Of a DNA stretch of 64,000 bases, positions 8,370 through 15,587 are shown one piece after another. The stretch comes from Pseudomonas synxantha (lineage in GTDB: Bacteria; Pseudomonadota; Gammaproteobacteria; Pseudomonadales; Pseudomonadaceae), in assembly GCF_900105675.1 (NCBI RefSeq), contig NZ_LT629786.1:4402001-4466000 (forward strand), in the 5' to 3' direction. Both the position numbers and the translations under genes were made by a program. The notes under the pieces were generated by a model, which was given only the letters and a program-made list of their open reading frames with translations, did not search any database and was not told the origin of the DNA. Position 1 is the first letter of the stretch, and every line of letters starts with the position of its first letter.

Positions 8370-9338
8370 ATGGACACTTTGCAAAATATGCGCGCTTTCA
8401 GCTGCGTGGCCGAAGCCGGCAGCTTCACTGCTGCCGCCGTGCAACTGGACACCACTACGGCCAATGTCTCGCGCGCGGTCTCCAACCTTGAGGCCCACCT
8501 GCAAACCCGCTTGCTCAACCGCACCACCCGGCGCATCGCGCTGACTGAAGCCGGCAAGCGCTATTTGCTGCGCTGCGAGCAGATCCTCGCCTATGTGGAG
8601 GAAGCCGAGGCCGAAGCCAGCGATGCCCACGCCCGCCCCGCCGGGCAGCTCAAAGTGCACACCATGACCGGCATCGGCCAGCACTTCGTCATCGACGCGA
8701 TTGCCCGCTACCGCCGCACCCATCCCGACGTCACCTTCGACCTGACCCTGGCCAACCGCGTGCCGGACCTGCTCGACGAGGGCTACGATGTATCCATCGT
8801 GCTGGCCAGCGAACTGCCGGATTCGGGGTTCGTGTCCCAGCGCCTGGGTATCACCTACAGCATCGCCTGCGCCTCACCGGAATACGTCAAGGCCAAGGGC
8901 TGCGCCCAACGGCCCCAGGACTTGCTCAACCATGCGTGCCTGCGCCTGGTCAGCCCGGTGATCCAGCTGGACAAATGGACCTTCAACGGCCCCGAAGGCC
9001 AGGAAAGCGTGGCGATCAACAGCTCGCCGTTCCTGGTCAATTCGGCCGACGCGATGAAAACCGCGATCACCAGCGGCATGGGCGTCGGCCTGCTGCCGGT
9101 GTACGCCGCCATCGAAGGGTTGCGCAACGGCACACTGGTGCGGGTGATGCCGACCTACCGCTCCCAGGAATTGAACCTGTACGCCATCTACCCCTCGCGC
9201 CAATACCTGGATGCAAAGATCAAGACCTGGGTGGAATACCTGCGCGGTTCGTTGCCGGAGATTCTGGCAGCGCATCAGGCGGAGTTGGTGGCGTATGAGT
9301 TGAGCGGTGGTTTGGGTAGTGTGCGGATGGCGACCTGA
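8370..9338 (+). CDS. LysR family transcriptional regulator (AaeR-like position)
   Basis: Regulator of 322 residues. The helix-turn-helix is at residues about 5-60 (FSCVAEAGSFTAAAVQLDTT, then VSRAVSNLEAHLQ), with the LysR co-inducer domain behind it (GMGVGLLPVYAA near residue 235). About 25 extra C-terminal residues extend beyond the usual 300. Divergent from the tripartite aromatic-acid pump, it is the likely activator of that operon, as AaeR is in E. coli; this is inferred from context only. Confidence 0.92.
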   Translation: MDTLQNMRAFSCVAEAGSFTAAAVQLDTTTANVSRAVSNLEAHLQTRLLNRTTRRIALTEAGKRYLLRCEQILAYVEEAEAEASDAHARPAGQLKVHTMTGIGQHFVIDAIARYRRTHPDVTFDLTLANRVPDLLDEGYDVSIVLASELPDSGFVSQRLGITYSIACASPEYVKAKGCAQRPQDLLNHACLRLVSPVIQLDKWTFNGPEGQESVAINSSPFLVNSADAMKTAITSGMGVGLLPVYAAIEGLRNGTLVRVMPTYRSQELNLYAIYPSRQYLDAKIKTWVEYLRGSLPEILAAHQAELVAYELSGGLGSVRMAT

Positions 9339-9363
9339 TTTCTGCCTGACAACACAGAACAAC

Positions 9364-9454
9364 TGTGGGAGGGGGCTTGCTCCCGATAGCAGGGTGTCAG
9401 TCACTAAATGTTTAGACTGAACCATAGCTATCGGGAGCAAGCCCCCTCCCACAT
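9364..9454. repeat. REPIN (two inverted REP sequences)
   Basis: Same architecture as the element near 3.3 kb: left arm GTGGGAGGGGGCTTGCTCCC then GATAGC, right arm GCTATCGGGAGCAAGCCCCC then TCCCACAT, with a 40-base loop that pairs weakly. It follows the LysR gene and precedes the dehydrogenase gene, so it separates two co-directional units. Confidence 0.93.
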
Positions 9455-9555
9455 TCAGAGCCTGCCCCCCCCTTTAGAGCTACGGTGTCCTGACAATCAA
9501 CGGCGGGAATGTTAGCGTGCTTGGCATTCTTCCGTAGTCGATGAGCCCGCCTGCA

Positions 9556-10530
9556 ATGAAAAAGACTGTCCTGGCCTTCAGCCGCATCACCGCGCCCATG
9601 ATCGAACGCCTGCAACAGGATTTCGAGGTGATCGTGCCCAACCCCAATCAGGGGGATATCAACGCGCAGTTCAACGAAGCCCTGCCCCATGCCCACGGTC
9701 TGATCGGTGTGGGCCGCAAGCTCGGCCGCGAGCAGCTAGAAGGCGCAGGCAAGCTGCAAGTGGTGTCCAGTGTGTCGGTGGGCTACGACAACTACGACGT
9801 GCCGTACTTCAACGAGCGCGGGATCATGCTCACCAACACCCCCGATGTACTCACCGAAAGCACCGCGGACCTGGCTTTCGCCCTGCTGATGAGCAGCGCA
9901 CGCCGGGTGGCCGAGCTGGACGCCTGGACCAAGGCCGGCCATTGGAAAGCCAGCGTGGGCGCGCCGCTGTTTGGCTGTGATGTGCACGGCAAGACCCTGG
10001 GCATCGTCGGCATGGGCAATATCGGCGCGGCCGTGGCCCGACGTGGGCGCCTGGGTTTCAACATGCCGATCCTGTACAGCGGCAACAGCCGCAAGACCGC
10101 GCTGGAACACGAGCTGGGCGCGCAGTTCCGGAGCCTGGACCAGTTGCTGGCCGAGGCAGATTTTGTCTGCCTGGTGGTGCCATTGAGCGACAAGACCCGC
10201 CACATGATCAGCACCCGCGAATTGAGCCTGATGAAGCGCAGCGCGATCCTGGTCAATATTTCCCGTGGGCCGGTAGTGGATGAACCGGCCCTGGTCGACG
10301 CCCTGCAAACCCAACGTATTCGCGGGGCCGGGCTGGATGTGTATGAAAAGGAACCGCTGGCCGAATCGCCACTGTTCCAACTGAGCAATGCCGTGACCCT
10401 GCCGCACATCGGCTCGGCCACCGATGAAACCCGCGAAGCCATGGCCAACCGCGCCGTGACCAACCTGCGCAGCGCGCTGCTGGGCCAGCGCCCGCAGGAT
10501 CTGGTGAATCCCCAGGCCTGGAAAGGCTGA
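9556..10530 (+). CDS. D-2-hydroxyacid dehydrogenase, 2-ketogluconate/glyoxylate reductase type
   Basis: NAD(P)H-dependent reductase of 2-oxoacids, about 324 residues, of the GhrB/TkrA type. Nucleotide loop GIVGMGNIGAAVARR lies near residue 155. The catalytic Arg is in NISRGPVVDE, the Glu in the YEKEPLAES region and the His in LPHIGSAT. The GNSRKT after the second strand suits NADPH preference. An ATG five codons earlier (9541) is also possible; neither has a clear ribosome site, and 9556 is preferred because the protein then begins MKKTVLAFSRIT like relatives. It stands alone between two REPINs. TkrA-type 2-ketogluconate reduction is likely but not proven. Confidence 0.88.
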   Translation: MKKTVLAFSRITAPMIERLQQDFEVIVPNPNQGDINAQFNEALPHAHGLIGVGRKLGREQLEGAGKLQVVSSVSVGYDNYDVPYFNERGIMLTNTPDVLTESTADLAFALLMSSARRVAELDAWTKAGHWKASVGAPLFGCDVHGKTLGIVGMGNIGAAVARRGRLGFNMPILYSGNSRKTALEHELGAQFRSLDQLLAEADFVCLVVPLSDKTRHMISTRELSLMKRSAILVNISRGPVVDEPALVDALQTQRIRGAGLDVYEKEPLAESPLFQLSNAVTLPHIGSATDETREAMANRAVTNLRSALLGQRPQDLVNPQAWKG

Positions 10531-10541
10531 TACATAACCCA

Positions 10542-10629
10542 ATGTGGGAGGGGGGCTTGCTCCCGAGGGCGGTGGATCAGTTGTACATCTGCTGACTGAC
10601 ACGCCGCTATCTGGAGCAAGCCCCCACAT
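10542..10629. repeat. REPIN with degenerate right arm
   Basis: The left arm is intact (ATGTGGGAGG then GGGGCTTGCTCCCGA), with one extra G. The right arm has decayed to CTATCTGGAGCAAGCCCCC followed by ACATT, with TCGGGAG changed to TCTGGAG and the TCCC block lost. Such one-arm decay should make the element immobile. It lies between the dehydrogenase and cheV. Confidence 0.88.
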
Positions 10630-10725
10630 TAGCAGTGCCCGACACAAAATCCGGTTAAAGCCCAGGCCAGCCGAGTCGATAACCTTCCATAGATGATCGT
10701 CATCCCTGATCCACAGAAGGTTTTT

Positions 10726-11628
10726 ATGTCCACCACCAAAGCCCGCGCAGACTCACTCTCGCTTCTGCTCTTTACCTTGCGCAGCGGCAAGCTGATGGCC
10801 ATCAACCTGTTGAAAGTCAGTGAAATCATCCCCTGCCCGCCGCTGACCAAGCTGCCGGAGTCCCATCCCCACGTCAAAGGTATCGCCACCTTGCGCGGCG
10901 CTTCGCTGTCGGTGATCGACTTGAGCCGCGCCTTGGGTGAAATGCCCCTGCAAGACCCGGACGGCGGCTGCCTGATCGTCACCGATGTCAGCCGTTCCAA
11001 GCAGGGCCTGCATGTGCAGGCAGTGAGCAAGATCGTGCATTGCCTGACCACCGATATCCGCCCGCCCCCCTACGGTTCTGGCGGCAATCGCGCGTTTATC
11101 ACCGGGGTGACCCAGGTGGAAGGTGGCCTGGTGCAGGTGCTGGATATCGAGAAAGTCATCCACGGCATCGCCCCGGCACCGATTGAAGCGGCGCCGACCG
11201 ACCTGACCATGGAAGAAGCCGAAGTACTGGGCAATGCGCGCATCCTGGTGGTGGACGACAGCCAGGTAGCCCTGCAGCAATCGGTACACACCTTGCGCAA
11301 CCTCGGCCTGACCTGCCACACAGCCCGCAGCGCCAAGGAGGCCATCGATGTGTTGCTGGAGCTGCAAGGCACCGGCGAGCAGATCAACGTGGTGGTGTCG
11401 GACATCGAAATGTCCGAGATGGACGGCTACGCCCTGACCCGTACCCTGCGCGAAACCCCGGACTTCCAGGAGCTCTACGTGCTGTTGCACACCTCCCTGG
11501 ACAGCGCGATGAACAGCGAAAAAGCCCGCCTGGCCGGTGCCGATGCGGTGCTGACCAAGTTCTCATCGCCGGAACTGACCAAATGCCTGGTCGTGGCCGC
11601 CAAAGCTGTGGCGCAAAAGGGCCTGTAG
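10726..11628 (+). CDS. cheV: Chemotaxis protein CheV
   Basis: Coupling protein between chemoreceptors and CheA, of 300 residues. The N-terminal CheW domain is at residues about 10-150 (LLLFTLRSGKLMAINLLKVSEII; GIATLRGASLSVIDLS). The C-terminal receiver is at about 175-295, with its acidic pair in ILVVDDSQ, the phospho-acceptor Asp in VVSDIEMSEMDGYAL and the conserved Lys in LTKFSSPE. The start at 10726 is chosen for AGAAGG 5 bases upstream; an in-frame ATG at 10693 lacks one. It is an orphan copy with no other che genes nearby. The TTG of the next gene lies 3 bases after its stop. Confidence 0.95.
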   Translation: MSTTKARADSLSLLLFTLRSGKLMAINLLKVSEIIPCPPLTKLPESHPHVKGIATLRGASLSVIDLSRALGEMPLQDPDGGCLIVTDVSRSKQGLHVQAVSKIVHCLTTDIRPPPYGSGGNRAFITGVTQVEGGLVQVLDIEKVIHGIAPAPIEAAPTDLTMEEAEVLGNARILVVDDSQVALQQSVHTLRNLGLTCHTARSAKEAIDVLLELQGTGEQINVVVSDIEMSEMDGYALTRTLRETPDFQELYVLLHTSLDSAMNSEKARLAGADAVLTKFSSPELTKCLVVAAKAVAQKGL

Positions 11629-11631
11629 GCG

Positions 11632-12114
11632 TTGACCGATTATTTCCAGCTGTTGCGTCGCGACCTCACAGGCAGCCTGCCCGCCCCGCAGTGGCCAGCA
11701 GATACGCGGCTAGATCATTACCGGGATGAGCTGGCCCCGGCGATCCATGCCGTGCTGCGCATGACCCAGGACCAGGGCGGCGGCCGTGTCGCCAGGCTGG
11801 ATGAATGGCGCCGGCAATTCGTCATCAATGCCGAGTTCGACCCAACGCTGTGCCTGGTAGCCAGCAACGCCGACGGCATCCTCGGGGTGGCCCAATGCTG
11901 GACCAGCGCCTTTATCAAGAACCTCTGCGTGCACCCTTGCGCCCAAGGCCAGGGCCTGGGCCGTGCCTTGTTGCTGCAAGCCTTCCAAATGTTCAAGCAG
12001 CGCGGCGAACCTTATGTCGACCTTAAGGTGCTGGAGAGCAACCTGCGTGCCCGGCAGCTGTATGAAAGTGCGGGTATGAAATTTGTCCTACGGGACATAG
12101 TGACCAAGGACTGA
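11632..12114 (+). CDS. GNAT family N-acetyltransferase
   Basis: Acyl-CoA-dependent acetyltransferase of 160 residues. The acetyl-CoA-binding motif A is clear (LCVHPCAQGQGLGRALL, the QxxGxG/A pattern), followed by the family's ARQLYESAGMKFV C-terminal motif. The substrate is unknown. The start codon appears to be TTG, 3 bases after the cheV stop and preceded by AAAAGG, so it is probably translated from the cheV message. Confidence 0.88.
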   Translation: MTDYFQLLRRDLTGSLPAPQWPADTRLDHYRDELAPAIHAVLRMTQDQGGGRVARLDEWRRQFVINAEFDPTLCLVASNADGILGVAQCWTSAFIKNLCVHPCAQGQGLGRALLLQAFQMFKQRGEPYVDLKVLESNLRARQLYESAGMKFVLRDIVTKD

Positions 12115-12222
12115 TGACCACTGGCGCATAACTTGCTTCCAGAGAGCCCGAGCGGTGAATAGAGGTAAAAACCCGTCACTCCTCAAGCGTCCCCTCTGAA
12201 CTTGCCTGGTGACAGATCCGCC

Positions 12223-12966
12223 ATGAACACTCATTTTTCCTGCGTAGGTTGTGGCAAATGCTGCAACGACCATCACGTGCCCCTGACCCTTGAAGAGGCC
12301 CGGCAATGGGCGGCGGACGGCGGTAATGTCATCGTTCTGGTCGAAGGCTTCCTACGTAACGGCCTGGGCTTGCCCCTGCAACAACGCGAACACGCCGAGC
12401 GCCGTTCCGTGATCGTGCCCAGCGGCAATACCGAGGCTTTCGTGGCAATCACCTTTGCCGCCTACAACGCTGGGCCCTGCCGGAATCTTGACGAAGACAA
12501 CCGCTGCCGCATCTACGAGCGACGCCCCCTGGTGTGCCAGATCTATCCGATGGAGATCAATCCGCATATCCCGCTGAACCCGGGTGCCAAGGATTGCCCG
12601 CCGCAGTCCTGGGAACAGGGACCGGCGCTGATCGTCGGTGGCGAACTGATGGACCTGGAACTGGCTGAGCTGATCCGTCGTTCGCGCCAGGCCGACCGTG
12701 ATGATGTGCAGGCCAAGGCGGCGGTGTGCGCGTTGCTCGGCATTCATACAACCGCGCTCAAGGGCGACGGCTTTACCGCGTATCTGCCGGATATGCAGGC
12801 ATTTGCCCTGGCCATTGAGCAGACAACTGACCAATCAGCCATGGCCACTGAATGGGTGTTCCATGTGTCCGGGATGGATATCGCCGAACAACTGCTGGAC
12901 GCTGGTGCGCAGATTGCCACCGAGGTGCCGGCCAACTATGCGTTTATCTCACTGAGGGCGGCCTGA
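12223..12966 (+). CDS. YkgJ family cysteine cluster protein
   Basis: Protein of about 247 residues with eight-cysteine-type metal binding. It begins with CVGCGKCCND and continues with GPCRNLDEDNRCRIYERRPLVCQIYP and a later KDCPPQ, the arrangement of the YkgJ/Fe-S cluster (CxxCxxCC) family. The biochemical role of the family is unknown; a bound Zn or Fe-S centre is inferred. The ATG at 12223 places the Cys motif at residue 6 as in relatives; a TTG 7 codons upstream is less likely. No operon partner is evident. Confidence 0.87.
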   Translation: MNTHFSCVGCGKCCNDHHVPLTLEEARQWAADGGNVIVLVEGFLRNGLGLPLQQREHAERRSVIVPSGNTEAFVAITFAAYNAGPCRNLDEDNRCRIYERRPLVCQIYPMEINPHIPLNPGAKDCPPQSWEQGPALIVGGELMDLELAELIRRSRQADRDDVQAKAAVCALLGIHTTALKGDGFTAYLPDMQAFALAIEQTTDQSAMATEWVFHVSGMDIAEQLLDAGAQIATEVPANYAFISLRAA

Positions 12967-13023
12967 CCGCTGATGGGGATTTGGCGAGTGCGCCTCATGT
13001 CAATGGGGCCTCGCCCCCAGCCA

Positions 13024-13806
13024 TCACGGACTGGATGGCAGCACATCGAGACGATAGGGCTCGACGATGCGCTGGTATTCACCGTTTTGCATCAGCTCTT
13101 CAAGCGCATGGTTGAGTTCATTGCGCAACGAGGTATCGAGCTTGCGCACTGCGATCGCCACGCTGTCGCCCAACAGGTCAGACGAAACAACCGGGCCGAG
13201 AAAATCGAAATCCAGGCCCTGAGCCGTGTCCAGCAGGGCCTCACGTATCTCTACCGCACCTTGCAGGGTCGCATCGATATCGCCCGCGAGGAGGCTGTTG
13301 ATCAGTTGATCATTGAGCCAGAAACTCTTGATGATCACGCCTGCCGGCGCCCACTGCGACAGGGCAAAGGCTTCACGATTGCTTCTGATCAAGACCCCGA
13401 CACGCTTGCCCTTGAGCGACCGCCGATCAGGGGTCAGGCCTGCGGTTTTACGGGCCACCAAGCGGGTGGTGATGGGGTAGAGTGCATTGGTAAAGCTCAC
13501 CTGTTGTCGCCGATTCGACGTCGGCGCCATGCCCATGATCGCGTCGAACTTTCGGCCTTCCAGGGCCGGGAAATTTTCCATGACCACTTGGTCGACCCAG
13601 GTACAGCGCACGTTGAGTTGCTCGCACAGGGCGTTACCCAGTTCGATATTCAACCCCACCAGTTGCCCTTGGGAGTTGCGGTGTTGGAACGGCGGGAAGT
13701 GCGCGGCGACGGCGAAGCGGATTTCGTGCCGTGGTTGATCGCTGGCGGCAGCAACAGTCGTCGACAGCAAGAGAGCAAACACAGCACAAATGTGTATCAG
13801 GGCCAC
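13024..13806 (-). CDS. Transporter substrate-binding domain protein (periplasmic, amino-acid type)
   Basis: Periplasmic solute-binding protein of family 3, about 260 residues. A signal peptide ends near TTVAAASDQ. The mature part opens with RFAVAAHFPPFQHRNSQGQLVGLNIELGNALC and has the family segment FDAIMGMAPTSNRR. The GTG at 13806 is preferred because AAGGA lies 7 bases upstream; an in-frame GTG at 13839 is the alternative. No permease or ATPase gene is adjacent, so it is either an orphan receptor feeding a remote transporter or a sensory binding protein. The ligand is unknown. Confidence 0.85.
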   Translation of the reverse strand: MALIHICAVFALLLSTTVAAASDQPRHEIRFAVAAHFPPFQHRNSQGQLVGLNIELGNALCEQLNVRCTWVDQVVMENFPALEGRKFDAIMGMAPTSNRRQQVSFTNALYPITTRLVARKTAGLTPDRRSLKGKRVGVLIRSNREAFALSQWAPAGVIIKSFWLNDQLINSLLAGDIDATLQGAVEIREALLDTAQGLDFDFLGPVVSSDLLGDSVAIAVRKLDTSLRNELNHALEELMQNGEYQRIVEPYRLDVLPSSP

Positions 13807-13970
13807 AGGAACGTCCTTTTCCGGGAAAAACTGGCTCACCGCCCCCGATGAGCGTCATTGGGGCGGAGTAAAATGCTGTGCCAGCTTTCAAGAAATGGTC
13901 GCGGACCTACAATCAGAAATATCTACATGCGCCGTAGGCAACAGCCGATACAGCGCAACAAACTTTGATC

Positions 13971-14204
13971 CTAACGTTTACCCATGGAACGACGAGTGCC
14001 CGGTGGCGCCATACCCGGCGTCTTGGCATGGCCATTCTTGGCGCCGCCTTTGTACCAGGGCTGGCCGGCATGCTTGGCTCCGGCCAGTTCACCCGGCTTG
14101 AAAGGGAACTTGAACGCGGGAATCTCGGCTTTTTCAACACCGTCGGCAGTGGCCAGGTCGACGAGTTCGGCCGCTTCGACAGGGGGTTGGGTGGGGGAAG
14201 ACAT
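13971..14204 (-). CDS. Conserved hypothetical small basic protein
   Basis: Protein of 77 residues: an acidic N-terminal half (EAAELVDLATADGVEKAE) then a basic Gly/Pro-rich tail (FKFPFKPGELAGAKHAGQPWYKGG to GTRRSMGKR). There is no signal peptide or membrane helix. I recall close relatives as an uncharacterised Pseudomonas family; this is from memory. The ATG at 14204 is chosen because GGAG lies 5 bases upstream, and 28 further in-frame codons upstream look non-coding. The basic tail could bind nucleic acid, but that is a guess. Confidence 0.75.
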   Translation of the reverse strand: MSSPTQPPVEAAELVDLATADGVEKAEIPAFKFPFKPGELAGAKHAGQPWYKGGAKNGHAKTPGMAPPGTRRSMGKR

Positions 14205-14359
14205 AAGGGCTCCGGCGCAGCTATAGGCGTAAAAGCGCGAGTATACGGGGCTGGAGCTGCCAGCGGTAAGCTTCCACCACAAGTTCAAAGCCCCCAGCTG
14301 TCACCGCTGTCAGTTTGCCGTCACTGTGCTGACCGCATGACAGCGCTATAAAGCACTCA

Positions 14360-14401
14360 TTCAAACTTCAACTTGCAGCTTGCAGCTTGAAACTTGCAAC
14401 T
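14360..14401. repeat. Degenerate 7-base tandem repeat
   Basis: Six consecutive heptamers close to TGCARCT: TTCAAAC, TTCAACT, TGCAGCT, TGCAGCT, TGAAACT, TGCAACT. The array ends 19 bases before the ATG of the RND adaptor gene, in its untranslated leader or promoter region. Two central units are identical, so slippage is conceivable and would shift promoter or leader spacing by 7 bases. Confidence 0.75.
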
Positions 14402-14420
14402 GCGCCGCTGGCGTCCTTCC

Positions 14421-15587
14421 ATGCACATAAAACGAAACACGGCCCTGATGGTGGGCGTACTCCTGATACTGGCCGTTGCAGCCTGGACGTTGACCCGCCC
14501 GCCCAAGACCCGGCTGGCAGCGCCCAGTGCAGTTCCTGTTCGGGTGGTGAGCGTGGTGCAACGGGATGTCGCGCGGTACGTCAGCGGCATCGGCTCGGTG
14601 TTGTCGTTGCACAGTGTGGTGATACGTCCGCAGATAGACGGCATCCTCACCAAACTACTGGTCAAGGAAGGCCAACTGGTAAAAGCCGGTGACTTGCTGG
14701 CAAGCATCGACGACCGCTCCATCCGGGCCAGCCTCGACCAGGCCAAGGCGCAATTGGGCCAAAGCCAGGCGCAACTGCAAGTGGCACTGGTCAACCTCAA
14801 GCGTTACAGGGAGCTGAGCGTTGACGACGGTGTGTCGAAACAGACCTACGACCAGCAACAGGCGCTGGTCAACCAGCTCAAGGCCACCGCGCAAGGCAAC
14901 CAGGCCGCGATAGACGCGGCTCAGGTACAACTTTCCTACACCCAGATTCGCTCCCCGGTCAGTGGTCGCGTGGGTATTCGCAGCGTGGATGAAGGTAACT
15001 TCCTGCGCATGAGCGACACCCAGGGACTGTTTTCAGTCACCCAGATCGATCCGATCGCCGTGGCTTTCTCCCTGCCGCAGCAGATGCTGCCGACCCTGCA
15101 GGGGCTGATCGCCGCGCCGACCCGGGCGAGTGTCGATGCCTACCTGGGCGCCGACACCGACGGCCAGACCGGCGACCTGCTCGGCGAAGGCCACCTGAGC
15201 CTGATCGACAACCAGATCAGTTCCACCACCGGCACGCTGCGGGCCAAGGCCGAGTTCAATAACCCGTCGCAAAAGCTGTGGCCGGGGCAACTGGTGACCA
15301 TCAAGATCCAGACCGCCCTCGACAAGAACGCCCTGGTGGTGCCGCCGACCGTGGTGCAACGTGGCCTGGACTCGCACTTCGTGTACCGGGTAAGCGATGA
15401 CACCGTGGAGGTGGTGCCGGTGCAGGTCGCCTACCAGGACAGCGAGATCAACATTATCAAGGGCGTGCAGGCCGGGGATGTGCTGGTCAGCGACGGTCAG
15501 TCGCGGCTCAAGGCCGGTGCCCGGGTGGAGGTGCTCAAGGAGCCGCCGCAAATAATCCAGACCGCTGAAGCCAAGGTGCAACCATGA
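14421..15587 (+). CDS. RND efflux periplasmic adaptor subunit (MdtA-like)
   Basis: Membrane fusion protein of 388 residues. It has an N-terminal membrane anchor (residues about 8-24, no lipobox Cys), a lipoyl domain (VIRPQIDGILTKLLVKEGQLVKAGDLLASID), an alpha-helical hairpin (about 90-160), the second lipoyl half (QIRSPVSGRVGIRSVDEGNFL) and a beta-barrel region. The MdtA-like order suggests a drug-type (HAE-1) pump. The stop overlaps the permease start by 4 bases (ATGA). The ATG at 14421 lacks a strong ribosome site; a TTG at 14394 inside the heptamer array is unlikely. Confidence 0.92.
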   Translation: MHIKRNTALMVGVLLILAVAAWTLTRPPKTRLAAPSAVPVRVVSVVQRDVARYVSGIGSVLSLHSVVIRPQIDGILTKLLVKEGQLVKAGDLLASIDDRSIRASLDQAKAQLGQSQAQLQVALVNLKRYRELSVDDGVSKQTYDQQQALVNQLKATAQGNQAAIDAAQVQLSYTQIRSPVSGRVGIRSVDEGNFLRMSDTQGLFSVTQIDPIAVAFSLPQQMLPTLQGLIAAPTRASVDAYLGADTDGQTGDLLGEGHLSLIDNQISSTTGTLRAKAEFNNPSQKLWPGQLVTIKIQTALDKNALVVPPTVVQRGLDSHFVYRVSDDTVEVVPVQVAYQDSEINIIKGVQAGDVLVSDGQSRLKAGARVEVLKEPPQIIQTAEAKVQP

